Assembly: GCA_937925635.1 (NCBI GenBank) | Contig: CALALX010000093.1 | Coordinates: 1 to 64,000, forward strand | From: an uncultured Caulobacter sp. | GTDB lineage: Bacteria > Pseudomonadota > Alphaproteobacteria > Caulobacterales > Caulobacteraceae | DNA: 64,000 nt | Direction of reading: 5' to 3' | Shown: one piece after another, positions 1 to 7,983 of the stretch | Layout of the letters: the number at the start of each line of letters is the position of its first letter | Position numbering within the stretch: the stretch's first letter is position 1 | Notes under the pieces: generated by a model | Databases searched by the model: none | What the model saw: only the letters and a program-made list of their open reading frames with translations | What the model was told of the DNA's origin: nothing | Position numbers and translations under genes: made by a program

Positions 1-23
1 GTCTCACACCACAAGGCGCGGAC

Positions 24-221
24 ATGGCGACGACATTCTTTCATCTGACGACGGTCGCCGCCGTCGCGGTGTTGTTGGTGCTGGTCGCCGGGCTCGTCAA
101 CATGATGCGCGAGGGAACCGCCAGCCTCAGCCAGAAGCTGATGCGCTGGCGCGTCGGGCTGCAGTTCGTCGCGATCGTCGTCATCATGCTGGCGGTTTAT
201 TTCAAGCGGATGGTCTCTTAG
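24..221 (+). CDS. HIG1-domain twin transmembrane protein
   Basis: A 65-residue inner-membrane protein with two hydrophobic segments (about residues 7-27 and 45-62) joined by a short polar loop. The loop and second helix carry the KLMRWRVGLQ pattern typical of HIG1/RCF1-type proteins, which in mitochondria and alphaproteobacteria associate with respiratory complexes. The bacterial role is less clear and I infer only a membrane or respiratory link. The gene lies 65 bases upstream of the adenosyltransferase gene on the same strand, so the two may be co-transcribed. Length fits the short bacterial members. Confidence 0.75.
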   Translation: MATTFFHLTTVAAVAVLLVLVAGLVNMMREGTASLSQKLMRWRVGLQFVAIVVIMLAVYFKRMVS

Positions 222-286
222 TTGTGTCGCGCACCTTGTCGGAAAACCGGTGTCCACTTTTCCGGGTGCGCTCCTGAGGTGCAACG

Positions 287-868
287 ATGGTCGTACTGAA
301 CAAGATCTATACGCGGACGGGCGACGACGGGTCGACGGCACTCGGCACTGGCGAGCGCGTCAAGAAATACGACGCACGTATCGCGGCTTACGGCACCATC
401 GACGAAGCGAATTCGGCCATCGGGGTCGCGCGGATTTCGACCGCGAACGAGCATCCACTGGTCGACGCGATGCTGGCGCGGATTCAAAACGACCTGTTCG
501 ATCTCGGGGCCGATCTGTGCATTCCCGACCGCGGCAAGCCGCTGGCCTGGGAGCCGCTGCGCATCGTCGAATCGCAGGTCGATCGACTGGAGCACGAGAT
601 CGATCAGCTGAATGCGGAGCTGTCGGCCCTGACCTCGTTCGTGCTGCCCGGCGGCACGCCGGCGGCGGCGGCGCTGCATCTGGCCCGCACGGTCTGCCGC
701 CGGGCCGAGCGGGCCTGCGTGACCCTGGCCGCCCGGCCGGATGAGCCGGTCAGCCCGGCCGCGCTGAAGTACCTGAATCGCCTGTCTGACCTGCTGTTCG
801 TCGCGGCCCGCTGGGCCAACGACAAGGGCGCGGGCGACGTCCTTTGGGTTCCCGGCGCGAACCGCTAG
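287..868 (+). CDS. Cob(I)yrinic acid a,c-diamide adenosyltransferase, PduO type
   Basis: A 193-residue cytoplasmic enzyme that transfers the adenosyl group of ATP to cob(I)alamin, making adenosylcobalamin. The N-terminal ATP-binding motif TRTGDDGST (about residues 9-17), the DEANS segment (about 39) and the C-terminal RRAER segment (about 140) are hallmarks of the PduO/MMAB trimeric family, and the length is full. The ATG at 287 follows GAGGTG at good Shine-Dalgarno distance. The product could supply cofactor to methylmalonyl-CoA mutase or a B12-dependent reductase elsewhere; neither is in this window. Confidence 0.93.
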   Translation: MVVLNKIYTRTGDDGSTALGTGERVKKYDARIAAYGTIDEANSAIGVARISTANEHPLVDAMLARIQNDLFDLGADLCIPDRGKPLAWEPLRIVESQVDRLEHEIDQLNAELSALTSFVLPGGTPAAAALHLARTVCRRAERACVTLAARPDEPVSPAALKYLNRLSDLLFVAARWANDKGAGDVLWVPGANR

Positions 869-871
869 CGG

Positions 872-1210
872 CTATTTCGCGGGCGCGGCGGGCGCGGCCT
901 TGGCCGGAGCTTGAGCTGGTGCTGGAGCCGCCGCCGGCGCGGTCGGATAGCCTTCGTTCTCGCGCAGCACCGTCTCGGCCGCCTTCTTCTCCGACCATTC
1001 CTTGCGGCTCATGCCCACCGGCCGGCCGGTGATGCTGGAGATCATCAACGGCTGGGCGCAGATGCGGCGCTCACCGTCCCACCACTGCCCGTTGGCCTCG
1101 CAGCGCTTGGCCGGCATGGCCCACAGGATCTGGTAGGCCCACACCCCAGCGCAGCCGAGAGCGAAGATGCCGAGGAAGATCAGCTTCAGGCGGTCGATCG
1201 TCGAATTCAT
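872..1210 (-). CDS. Hypothetical single-pass membrane protein with Ala/Pro-rich tail
   Basis: A 112-residue protein, convergent with the adenosyltransferase and only three bases from its end. Residues about 8-28 form one membrane segment. The middle part contains two cysteines ([15 protein letters not shown]) that could form a disulfide outside the membrane. The last 25 residues are an Ala/Pro/Lys repeat like those that span the periplasm or peptidoglycan. I do not recognise a named family. The coding signal is convincing (membrane segment, conserved-looking central region, clean start and stop), but function is unknown. Confidence 0.6.
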   Translation of the reverse strand: MNSTIDRLKLIFLGIFALGCAGVWAYQILWAMPAKRCEANGQWWDGERRICAQPLMISSITGRPVGMSRKEWSEKKAAETVLRENEGYPTAPAAAPAPAQAPAKAAPAAPAK

Positions 1211-1371
1211 GCGCGGCCCAATACCTCAAAGGCGTCGTACAGCCTAGCAGGGCCTTGCGGGCAAATTCACCGCGCCAGATTGACCTTGAGGGAAACTTGC
1301 ATTGCGCGCGGGAGTCGGTATCAGCCTGTTCGCGCAAGATTTTTCGCAACGCAACACGGCGGAAGAAGCCC

Positions 1372-2121
1372 ATGAAGGTGCTGGTCCCGGTCAAACGGGT
1401 GATCGATTACAACGTGAAGGCTCGGGTGAAGCCCGACCAGTCGGGCGTCGACCTGGCCAACGTCAAGATGTCCATGAACCCCTTCTGCGAGATCGCGGTC
1501 GAAGAGGCCGTCCGTCTCAAGGAAAAGGGTGTCGCCACCGAGGTCGTGATCGTCTCGATCGGCCCGGCCCAGGCGCAGGAAACCATCCGCACGGCGCTGG
1601 CCATGGGCGGCGACCGCGGCATCCTGATCCAGTCGGACGTCGACGTCGAACCGCTGGCCGTGGCCAAGCTGCTCGCCGCCGTGGTGGCCGAGGAGAAGCC
1701 CGAGCTCGTCCTGATGGGCAAGCAGGCCATCGACGGCGACAACAACGCCGTGGGCCAGATGCTATCGCAGCTGCTCGACTGGCCGCAGGCGGCCTTCGCC
1801 AGCAAGGTCGAACTGGCCGGCGGCAAGGCCGTCGTGACCCGTGAAGTCGACGGCGGTCTGCAGACCATCGAAGCCGACCTTCCGGCGGTGATCACCGCCG
1901 ACCTCCGCCTGAACGAGCCGCGCTACGCGTCGCTGCCGAACATCATGAAGGCGAAGAAGAAGGAAATCGCGACCAAGACGACCGGCGACTACGGCGTCGA
2001 CGTCTCGCCGCGCCTGAAGGTGTTGAAGGTGACCGAGCCGGCCAAGCGCTCGGCCGGCATCAAGGTGGAAACCGCCGCCGACCTGGTGGCCAAGCTCAAG
2101 ACTGAAGCGGGGGTGCTGTAA
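1372..2121 (+). CDS. etfB: Electron transfer flavoprotein subunit beta
   Basis: A 249-residue subunit of the soluble FAD/AMP-binding ETF heterodimer, which takes electrons from acyl-CoA and other dehydrogenases and passes them to ETF:ubiquinone oxidoreductase. It begins [10 protein letters not shown], has the conserved DNNAVGQ stretch near residue 122, and carries the ETF-beta signature VTREVDGG...DLPAV near residues 155-175. The open frame extends upstream to 1255, but 1372 gives the family N terminus and is preceded by GGAAGAA. Its stop overlaps the etfA start by one base (TAATG), indicating translational coupling. Confidence 0.97.
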   Translation: MKVLVPVKRVIDYNVKARVKPDQSGVDLANVKMSMNPFCEIAVEEAVRLKEKGVATEVVIVSIGPAQAQETIRTALAMGGDRGILIQSDVDVEPLAVAKLLAAVVAEEKPELVLMGKQAIDGDNNAVGQMLSQLLDWPQAAFASKVELAGGKAVVTREVDGGLQTIEADLPAVITADLRLNEPRYASLPNIMKAKKKEIATKTTGDYGVDVSPRLKVLKVTEPAKRSAGIKVETAADLVAKLKTEAGVL

Positions 2122-3050
2122 TGGCCGTTCTCGTCGTCGCCGATAACGACAACGCGCACCTGCGCGACACCACCCACAAGACCGTCACCGCCGCCCTGGC
2201 GATGTCGGGCGACGTGGACGTTCTGGTCCTGGGCCAGGGCGCTGACGCCGTGGCCGCCGCCGCCGGCCAGATCGCCGGCGTCCGCAAGGTCCTCTACGCC
2301 GAGGGCGCGGACGTGGGCCACGGCATCGCCGAAGCCATCTCCGACACCATCGTCGGCCTGGCCGGCGGCTATGACGCCGTGCTGGTTCCCGCCACCTCGG
2401 CGGGCAAGAACTTCGCCCCCCGCGTGGCGGCCAAGCTCGACGCCTCGCCGATCTCGGACGTCGTCGAAGTGGTCAGCGCCGACACCTTCGTGCGTCCGAT
2501 CTACGCCGGCAACGCGATGGAGACCGTCCAGACGGGCGACAAGACCAAGGTCCTGACTGTGCGCCCGACCGCCTTCAAGGCGGCGGGCGAAGGCGGCTCG
2601 GCCTCGGTGGAGAAGAGCGCCGCGGCCTCGGCCGGCAAGACGCGCTTCAAGTCCGAAGAGATGGTCAAGTCGGACCGCCCCGAACTGACCGCCGCCAAGA
2701 TCGTCGTCTCCGGCGGTCGCGCCATGGGTTCGGCCGAGGAGTTCCAGCGGGTCATCGAGCCGCTGGCCGATAAGCTGGGCGCCGCCGTCGGCGCCTCGCG
2801 CGCGGCGGTGGACGCCGGCTACGCGCCCAACGACTACCAGGTCGGCCAGACCGGCAAGGTCGTCGCTCCGGCGCTCTACATCGCCATCGGCATCTCCGGC
2901 GCCATTCAGCACCTCGCCGGCATGAAGGACTCCAAGGTGATCGTCGCGATCAACAAGGACGCCGACGCGCCGATCTTCCAGGTCGCCGACTACGGCCTGG
3001 TGGCCGACTACAAGGCCGCCGTGCCGGAACTGATGGCCGCGCTGGGCTGA
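2121..3050 (+). CDS. etfA: Electron transfer flavoprotein subunit alpha
   Basis: A 309-residue partner of EtfB that binds the FAD used for electron transfer. The C-terminal FAD-binding signature is clear at about residues 250-295 (LYIAIGISGAIQHLAGM then NKDADAPIF..ADYG). Full family length. It overlaps etfB by one base. An acyl-CoA dehydrogenase at 44127 and a hydroxybutyryl-CoA dehydrogenase at 35965 are plausible metabolic partners. The DUF6883/DUF4926 pair starts six bases after its stop with no terminator between, so these small genes are probably on the etf transcript. Confidence 0.97.
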   Translation: MAVLVVADNDNAHLRDTTHKTVTAALAMSGDVDVLVLGQGADAVAAAAGQIAGVRKVLYAEGADVGHGIAEAISDTIVGLAGGYDAVLVPATSAGKNFAPRVAAKLDASPISDVVEVVSADTFVRPIYAGNAMETVQTGDKTKVLTVRPTAFKAAGEGGSASVEKSAAASAGKTRFKSEEMVKSDRPELTAAKIVVSGGRAMGSAEEFQRVIEPLADKLGAAVGASRAAVDAGYAPNDYQVGQTGKVVAPALYIAIGISGAIQHLAGMKDSKVIVAINKDADAPIFQVADYGLVADYKAAVPELMAALG

Positions 3051-3056
3051 TAGTCC

Positions 3057-3401
3057 ATGCGGCTCCCGGGTGGGGACGACGCAGAGATCGATGACCGCAA
3101 GCTCATCGACTACGCGTTGTCCCCCACTCATCCCGTGGGAAAGTTCAAGGCCAGGCTATTCCATCTCAAGCTTGGCCTGACACAGGCGGATGCTCCGGTC
3201 CTCCACGCCGCTCTGGCCCAGGCGGCCAAAGACGGAGACGCGATCCCCGGCGTCGAGGACACCTGGGGCGTTCGCTACCGGATCGACTTCCTGTTCCGGT
3301 TCGGCGACCTCTCTGCGATAATCACCAGCAGTTGGATACGGCCGTCGGACGGCGGTCGGACCCGCCTCACGTCGGTGTTCGTCGCGCGAGAACGGCAATG
3401 A
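3057..3401 (+). CDS. DUF6883-like protein
   Basis: A 114-residue protein with the pattern KLIDYALSPTHPVGKFKA in the N-terminal third and RFGDLSAIITSSWIRP..G..RLTSVFV at the C terminus. I recognise these as the DUF6883 family, small proteins also found as terminal domains of larger polymorphic-toxin-like proteins (recalled, not checked). The next gene overlaps it by ATGA. The two-gene layout, sizes and overlap resemble toxin-antitoxin or toxin-immunity pairs, but no biochemical role is established. The gene starts six bases after etfA, so it is probably read from the etf promoter. Confidence 0.72.
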   Translation: MRLPGGDDAEIDDRKLIDYALSPTHPVGKFKARLFHLKLGLTQADAPVLHAALAQAAKDGDAIPGVEDTWGVRYRIDFLFRFGDLSAIITSSWIRPSDGGRTRLTSVFVARERQ

Positions 3402-3607
3402 TCGAAGAACTTGATGTGGTCGCCCTGCTGGTCGAGAGGCCAGACCTCAAGCTGTCAAAAGGCTCGGTGGGCACGGTCGTGGCGGTCTTCGGAGATCATG
3501 AGGCCTTCGAAGTCGAGTTTGTCGATCCGGAGGGGCAGACCTACGGGCTTGAGACCTTTCCGCTGAGCGAGTTGCTCAAGCTCCATCATCGGGTGGAGGC
3601 GGCCTGA
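3398..3607 (+). CDS. DUF4926-like small protein, partner of the DUF6883 protein
   Basis: A 69-residue protein beginning MIEELDVVALLVERPD and containing GSVGTVVAVFGDHEAFEVEFVDPEG, which matches DUF4926, a small SH3-like beta-rich family. The frame is open from 3332, but the ATG at 3398 overlaps the DUF6883 stop (ATGA) and gives the family N terminus. Strong acidity and small size would suit an antitoxin or immunity protein (inference). A perfect 12-bp hairpin terminator follows at 3636, closing the etfBA-DUF6883-DUF4926 unit. Confidence 0.75.
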   Translation: MIEELDVVALLVERPDLKLSKGSVGTVVAVFGDHEAFEVEFVDPEGQTYGLETFPLSELLKLHHRVEAA

Positions 3608-3635
3608 GGCCGCCGGCGCCGAGCCCGCAACAATC

Positions 3636-3668
3636 AAGGCCCGGAGCTCGCGCTCCGGGCCTTCTTCG
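3636..3668 (+). terminator. Rho-independent terminator of the etf operon
   Basis: A perfect 12-bp stem (AAGGCCCGGAGC at 3636-3647 pairing with 3652-3663) closed by a four-base loop and followed by TTCTTCGTT. It lies 29 bases after the DUF4926 stop and faces the convergent TonB-like gene. Confidence 0.85.
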
Positions 3669-3750
3669 TTCCCGGCGTCGTATCGGAGGGAGGCGAGGCG
3701 ACGCCGGATGAACCGGGGATGGGCGTCCAGTCCCGTCCCCGGGCGGCGCC

Positions 3751-4119
3751 CTAGTGGTCGCCGGTCGCCGAAGCGCCGGCGGTCTCGCCCAGGGTGAAGG
3801 TGACGCCGCGGCCGTTCAGCTCGATCGGCGGGGCGGGGAGCTTGACGCCCGACAGCGCGTCGCGGACGGCGAGGTCGAAGTCCGCCGAGCCGCTGGAGCG
3901 GGCCACGGCCGGCGCGTAGCGCTTGTCGTCGGCGGTCGCCTTGAGCCGGATGGCCACGGTCTTGCCGTCGTCGGCGAGGCCGGCATCGGCCACGCGGGCC
4001 TGGAGCACGGCGCGAGCGTCGGCGATCCAGCGGTCGGAAGCGGTGGCGGCGAAGGCGGTCGAGAGGGAGAGGGCGGACAGCAGGGCGCCGGCCGCCAGCG
4101 AGGTGAGCTGGGTCTTCAT
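3751..4119 (-). CDS. Secreted protein with TonB C-terminal-like domain
   Basis: A 122-residue protein with a cleavable signal peptide (MKTQLTSLAAGALLSALSLS..AFA, cut near residue 24). The rest resembles the TonB C-terminal fold: a strand, then VARSSGSADFDLAVRDAL and a closing PAPPIELNGRGVTFTL. Standalone periplasmic proteins of this type are common in Caulobacterales. It has no N-terminal TonB anchor or proline spacer, so it is unlikely to be a classical TonB energiser. It is divergent from the LysR gene at 4263, which could regulate it (inference). Confidence 0.65.
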   Translation of the reverse strand: MKTQLTSLAAGALLSALSLSTAFAATASDRWIADARAVLQARVADAGLADDGKTVAIRLKATADDKRYAPAVARSSGSADFDLAVRDALSGVKLPAPPIELNGRGVTFTLGETAGASATGDH

Positions 4120-4262
4120 GATCTTGTCCTTGAGGGGCTGGTTCGGGGAGGAGAGGGCGAAGAAGGTCGGCGGCCGCTGACAGGAAGGAACATGGGGCGC
4201 CGCAGACCGGATCGCGAACGATACCTTTTGCCCGAGGTTGTGAGCTGGACTAACATGCCGCC

Positions 4263-5162
4263 ATGAGCCGCCTGCCGCCCTTCATCGCCCTTCGCGCCCT
4301 CGAGGCGGCGGCTCGCCATCGCAGCTACAGCCGCGCGGCCGAGGAGCTCAACGTCACCCACGGCGCCGTCAGCCAGCAGATCCGCCGGCTGGAGGAGGAC
4401 TTCCGCACGCGCCTGTTCGTGCGGCGGGGCAACCTTATGGAGCCCACGCCCGCCGCCCTGAAGCTCGCCGCGCACGTCGGCCGCAGCCTCGAGACGCTGC
4501 ACGCGGGCGTCGCCGAGCTGGAGGCGGACGCCTGCTGCGCGCCGCTGGTGATCAGCACGGTGCACGCCATGGCCGGCCGCTGGCTGACCCATCGTCTGTC
4601 GCGGCTGCCCGGGGAGGTCGGCGAGATCGAGATCAAGATCGACCTCGCCTTGGCCAACTTCGTCACCGACGGCGTCGACTGCGCCATTCGACACGGTTCG
4701 GGGCCCTGGCCCGGCGTCGAGACCGTCGAGCTGATGTCGGAACAGTGGTTCCCGGTCTGCAGCCCCGACTTCCTCGCCCGTCACCCCATTCGCGACGTCT
4801 CGGATATCGCCCGAGTGCCGCTGCTTCACCATACCGAGTACCCCTGGAGCCTGTGGTTCGAGGGAGTAGGCGCGAAGACGCCCGAACTGCCGCGCGGCCC
4901 GCGCTTCGACGATTCGGTGGTGCTGACCGACGCCGCGTTGCAGGGCCTCGGCCTGGGGCTCGCGCGCGAATTCCTGGTTGAGCACGACGTCGCCACCGGT
5001 CGGCTGGTTCGTCCCCTGCCGGGCGCCGTGCCCGCCCTGGCCAGCTACAGCTTCGTCTGGCGAGAGGACAGTCCCAAGCTGGCGCGCATCATCCGGCTGC
5101 GCGACTGGCTCCTGGAGGAAGGCGCGCACCGGCGGCCGCAGCGTCCGGCGAACGCGGCCTGA
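4263..5162 (+). CDS. LysR-family transcriptional regulator (GcvA-like)
   Basis: A 299-residue regulator. The winged helix-turn-helix is at residues about 5-65 (FIALRALEAAARHRSYSRAAEELNVT, then AVSQQIRRLEEDFRTRLF), followed by a periplasmic-binding-protein-like effector domain. The start LPPFIALRALEAAARH and the effector motif ..AIRHGSGPWPG are typical of the GcvA/beta-lactamase-regulator AmpR subgroup. Effector unknown. Its divergent neighbour at 3751-4119 shares the 143-bp intergenic region and is the most likely target. Confidence 0.9.
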   Translation: MSRLPPFIALRALEAAARHRSYSRAAEELNVTHGAVSQQIRRLEEDFRTRLFVRRGNLMEPTPAALKLAAHVGRSLETLHAGVAELEADACCAPLVISTVHAMAGRWLTHRLSRLPGEVGEIEIKIDLALANFVTDGVDCAIRHGSGPWPGVETVELMSEQWFPVCSPDFLARHPIRDVSDIARVPLLHHTEYPWSLWFEGVGAKTPELPRGPRFDDSVVLTDAALQGLGLGLAREFLVEHDVATGRLVRPLPGAVPALASYSFVWREDSPKLARIIRLRDWLLEEGAHRRPQRPANAA

Positions 5163-5168
5163 GCGCCA

Positions 5169-5837
5169 TCAGGCCGGATCCCGGAACAGGCCGTCCTGGA
5201 ACAGGGTCCGGCCGAACCAGGGATGGTCGAAGGTCATCGTGAAACGGAACGTCCCGCCGCTGGCCTCGCGATGGATCACATGGGCCCGTCCCGGCGTGAG
5301 CAGGCCGGGAATCGTCACCCGCCACGCGCCGAGGGTCAGGAAGTAGCGGCGGCTGCGGAAATGCAGCGCCCCGTCCTCGGCCGTCACGGTCAGCGCCATG
5401 CCCAGTCCGCCGCGAACCACCTCCAGCAGCTCGCCCCGGTCGGTCATCAGCTTGGTCGAGCTGACCAGCACCGGCGCCCGTCCCGTGAAGGCGTAGGTCC
5501 GCGCCCAGACAAGGCCGCCCCGAGGGTCGAGATGGACATCGACCGAGGTCGGCACCGCTCCGCCGGTCCAGGGCGCCAGCGGCGTGCCGATCAGGCGGCA
5601 GGCCTGGGCGACCAGCCTGCCGAACGGGTTGGCCCGGACCTCCATCTCGCCCTCGTAGAGGGTGCTCAGTCCCTCGGCGGCGTGGGGACCGAAGCGGCGG
5701 CGCACCGGCGCCGGCAGACTGTCCCAGGCGTCGCGGCCGAGCAGCGACTGGAAGTCGATCGGCGGGTAAATCGGGGACACACACTCATTTCCGCGGAAAT
5801 GAGTGTGTGTCCCCGATTTACCCAGCACCCGTTCCAT
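5169..5837 (-). CDS. DUF4166-domain protein
   Basis: A 222-residue protein that I assign to DUF4166 from the central pattern around AEGLSTLYEGEMEVRANPFGRLVA and the C-terminal GGTFRFTMTFDHPWFGRTLFQDG. The biochemical role is unknown. It follows the GbsR/MarR gene by 16 bases on the same strand, so the two form an operon. Residues about 5-25 are encoded by a 60-nt perfect palindrome (5764-5823) that is in frame and leaves the gene open. A GTG at 5782 inside that palindrome is an alternative start giving MSPIYPPIDFQ. The natural N terminus is therefore uncertain. Confidence 0.72.
   Translation of the reverse strand: MERVLGKSGTHTHFRGNECVSPIYPPIDFQSLLGRDAWDSLPAPVRRRFGPHAAEGLSTLYEGEMEVRANPFGRLVAQACRLIGTPLAPWTGGAVPTSVDVHLDPRGGLVWARTYAFTGRAPVLVSSTKLMTDRGELLEVVRGGLGMALTVTAEDGALHFRSRRYFLTLGAWRVTIPGLLTPGRAHVIHREASGGTFRFTMTFDHPWFGRTLFQDGLFRDPA
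5764..5823. repeat. 60-nt perfect palindrome inside the DUF4166 coding start
   Basis: Bases 5764-5823 are perfectly self-complementary with no loop, centred at CCGCGG (5791-5796). Each arm contains GGGGACACACACTCATTT or its complement. The core GGGGACA/TGTCCCC is shared with elements at 10829, 52156 and 60868. The length is a multiple of three and both flanks stay in the DUF4166 frame. Confidence 0.95.
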
Positions 5838-5853
5838 CGCCCCGATCTCCTCG

Positions 5854-6378
5854 CTAGCGCCCTAGGAACCCGGCGACCTTGGCGCCGAGACCGATCAGCT
5901 TGGCCAGCGTGGGGCGTGGAATCTGGCTGACCTGGACGTACCAGCGGTCCAGCCCGACCATGAACCCCTGCATCTCCTTCAGCCGCGCCTTGACCCCCGA
6001 AGGGGTGGTCGGGTCAGCCTCGGCTTCCGCCACGCAGGCGGCCAGCATCTCCAGGGTCGGGTCGATCTCCCGCTTCTTCCGACCCTCGACGATCAGGGTC
6101 AGCATGTCCCACGGGTCACTCCGGGCCTCGAAGTGATCGCGCCGATCGCCGGGCAGGTGTGTCAGCCGGATTAGTCCCCAGCCCTGCAGCTCCTTCAGAC
6201 TGTTGGAAACGTTCGACCGCGCTATGGCCAGGGTCTGGGCGATCTCCTCCGCGTGCACAGGACGGCCGGCGAGGTAGAGAAGCGCATGGATCTGGGCCAC
6301 GGACCGGTTGGTCCCCCACCGCGCGCCCATCTCCCCCCAGTGGAGGATGTAGCGCTGCATGACGGGCGTGAGGTCCAC
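5854..6378 (-). CDS. GbsR/MarR-family transcriptional regulator
   Basis: A 174-residue winged-helix regulator. The DNA-binding domain is at about residues 27-85 (AQIHALLYLAGRPVHAEEIAQ, then ARSNVSNSLKELQGWGLIRL), which is the GbsR/MarR subgroup pattern. The start is a GTG at 6378; an ATG six codons downstream (6360) is an alternative. It heads an operon with the DUF4166 gene. A symmetric ATTTCTGT..ACAGAAAT element lies 12 to 32 bases upstream of the start and is a good autoregulatory operator candidate. Confidence 0.87.
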   Translation of the reverse strand: MDLTPVMQRYILHWGEMGARWGTNRSVAQIHALLYLAGRPVHAEEIAQTLAIARSNVSNSLKELQGWGLIRLTHLPGDRRDHFEARSDPWDMLTLIVEGRKKREIDPTLEMLAACVAEAEADPTTPSGVKARLKEMQGFMVGLDRWYVQVSQIPRPTLAKLIGLGAKVAGFLGR

Positions 6379-6390
6379 AGTTGTTCTCTA

Positions 6391-6419
6391 ATTTCTGTTC
6401 AGACAGAAATAACAGAAAT
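6391..6419 (-). promoter_or_regulatory. Candidate operator for the GbsR/MarR regulator
   Basis: ATTTCTGT (6391-6398) and ACAGAAAT (6403-6410) form a perfect inverted repeat with a four-base spacer, and a third half-site ACAGAAAT follows at 6412-6419. Position just upstream of the regulator start fits autoregulation; binding is inferred. Confidence 0.65.
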
Positions 6420-6448
6420 GGGGAGGGGCGCAACCCTTGGTCGCCGCC

Positions 6449-6694
6449 TTAGTCCGGCTCCGCCCCCGCCGCGGCCGTCAGGTCCGCCTCGTCGTAGGCG
6501 TAGTCCAGCAGGTCGCCCGGCGCGCAGCCCAGCACGGCGCAGAGCTTGGCCAGGGTTTCGAAGCGTACGCCCCGCACCTTGCCGGTGCGCAGCAGCGAGA
6601 GCTGGGTCTCCGACAGCCCGATACGCTGGGCAAGGTCGCGCGCCTTCATTTTCCGGCGCGCGAGCATCACGTCGAGGGTCACGATGACGGGCAT
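6449..6694 (-). CDS. Cro/CI-type HTH regulator (YozG-like) paired with DUF2975
   Basis: An 81-residue protein that is essentially one helix-turn-helix domain: LDVMLARRKMKARDLAQRIG, SETQLSLLRTGKVRGVRFETLAKLCAVLGC, then GDLLDY. This is the YozG/YdaS-like regulator commonly encoded next to DUF2975 membrane proteins. Its ATG (6694) overlaps the DUF2975 stop by one base (TGATG), so the pair is translationally coupled. The frame is open far upstream, but only this start gives the family N terminus. The target is probably its own operon. Confidence 0.88.
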   Translation of the reverse strand: MPVIVTLDVMLARRKMKARDLAQRIGLSETQLSLLRTGKVRGVRFETLAKLCAVLGCAPGDLLDYAYDEADLTAAAGAEPD

Positions 6695-7206
6695 CAGATG
6701 ATCGAATCGAGCTCGGTCTGCAGGCTGCGCGCGCGACCCAGCATGCGGCCGAGGATCAGGATGGCGCCGCCGATCACGGTGATCACCAGCGTCTCGCCCT
6801 CGATGCGCACGCCGCCGAAGCCGTAGTCGCCGCCGATCCAGGACTGCAGCCAGGGTACGATCACCATGGCCGCCAGGGCGCCATAGAGCAGCGCGCCGCC
6901 GATGTCCGCCAGGCCCTTGCTGTTGGCCTCGCTGAACAGCTCGCCCTCGCCGATGCGGTGGAACACCTTTCGGGCGCTCTCGACCCCGCCGATGTAGATG
7001 AAGGTCGGCAACAGGGTGACGGCGGCGGCCAGGAAGTCCCGCACCGCCGGCGCGGCGCTGGCCGGGTCGCCGGTCTGGAAGGCGTCGACAATGCCGAAGG
7101 CGAGCGGCACGGCGCCGATCAGGCGGACCAGGTTCAGCACCAGCAGAACCAGCGCGATCACGGCGGCGGCCTCGAACATGCGAGCCTGTTTCGAAAGGTC
7201 GGTCAT
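6694..7206 (-). CDS. DUF2975 membrane protein
   Basis: A 170-residue integral membrane protein with about four hydrophobic helices (near residues 13-38, 58-78, 105-125 and 140-158) and the conserved loop VFHRIGEGELFSEANSKGLADIG found in DUF2975. Function is not established; the family is nearly always paired with a small Cro-type regulator, as here. Upstream are an inverted repeat and an AT-rich palindrome (7235-7271) that probably hold the promoter and operator. Confidence 0.85.
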   Translation of the reverse strand: MTDLSKQARMFEAAAVIALVLLVLNLVRLIGAVPLAFGIVDAFQTGDPASAAPAVRDFLAAAVTLLPTFIYIGGVESARKVFHRIGEGELFSEANSKGLADIGGALLYGALAAMVIVPWLQSWIGGDYGFGGVRIEGETLVITVIGGAILILGRMLGRARSLQTELDSII

Positions 7207-7234
7207 GGAAAGCGTCCTCAGGGGAAGATCGGCG

Positions 7235-7271
7235 CGTCATATCGCTATGACGTGGAATATTTTATATAAAA
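7235..7271 (-). promoter_or_regulatory. Candidate operator/promoter of the DUF2975-HTH operon
   Basis: CGTCATA (7235-7241) and TATGACG (7246-7252) form a perfect inverted repeat with a TCGC spacer, followed by the 12-bp palindrome TTTTATATAAAA (7260-7271). The local A+T content is far above the surroundings. Use by the adjacent HTH protein is inferred. Confidence 0.55.
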
Positions 7272-7349
7272 CATAAAACAATTCTCTCGCCACATTAAAT
7301 TGTCGTAAGCGGGTTTCCCGCGTCGCACCGTCTGGCATGGTCGGTCGCC

Positions 7350-7943
7350 ATGGACCTGAAACACATTCCGCTGGAAGGCCGGCACGTCCGGCTCGAACCC
7401 TACGCCGACGCCAACCGCGAGGCGGTGCGGCGCGCTCTGGACGTCGACCCTGACGGCTGGAGCCTGTTCGTGCGCACCGGCATGGGCGAACATTTCGATC
7501 AATGGTGGTCCAACGCCATGGAGCACCAGGCGACCGGGCTGTTCGCCAACTACGCGGTCCGCCGCCTGTCCGACGGACAGATCGTCGGCAGCACCAGCTT
7601 CCTGGAGATTTCGCCGGCCCACAGCCGCGTCGAGGTCGGAGCGACTTTCCTGCATCCAGCGGTGCGCTCCGGCGCGGTCAATCCAGAGAGCAAACGCCTG
7701 CTGCTGGCCCACGCCTTCGACAGCGGCGCGGTGCGGGTGGAGATCATCACCGACCTGCGCAATCTGCGCAGCCAGGCGGCGATCGCCAAGCTGGGCGCCG
7801 TGCGCGAGGGCGTGCTGCGCAAGCACAAGCGCACCTGGAGCGGCTATATGCGCGACACGGTCGTCTACTCGGTGATCGACGACGACTGGCCGGCCGTGCG
7901 CGAGCGGCTGGACGCGCGTCTTTCGGCGTTCCAGGCCGTCTGA
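7350..7943 (+). CDS. GNAT N-acetyltransferase (RimJ/RimL type), copy 1
   Basis: A 197-residue acetyltransferase of the RimJ/RimL-like GNAT group: N-terminal GRHVRLEPY, central VGSTSFLEI, the VEVGATFLHPAVRSGAVNPESK loop, and the late motif SQAAIAKLGAVREGVLRKHK..W.G..RDTVVYSV. The acceptor is unknown; relatives act on ribosomal protein N termini or small amines. The next gene at 7984 is a clear tandem duplicate with the same motif order. Confidence 0.88.
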   Translation: MDLKHIPLEGRHVRLEPYADANREAVRRALDVDPDGWSLFVRTGMGEHFDQWWSNAMEHQATGLFANYAVRRLSDGQIVGSTSFLEISPAHSRVEVGATFLHPAVRSGAVNPESKRLLLAHAFDSGAVRVEIITDLRNLRSQAAIAKLGAVREGVLRKHKRTWSGYMRDTVVYSVIDDDWPAVRERLDARLSAFQAV

Positions 7944-7983
7944 CGACTTGCGCCGGCGCGCGAGGCCGCGCCATCCTCGCCGC

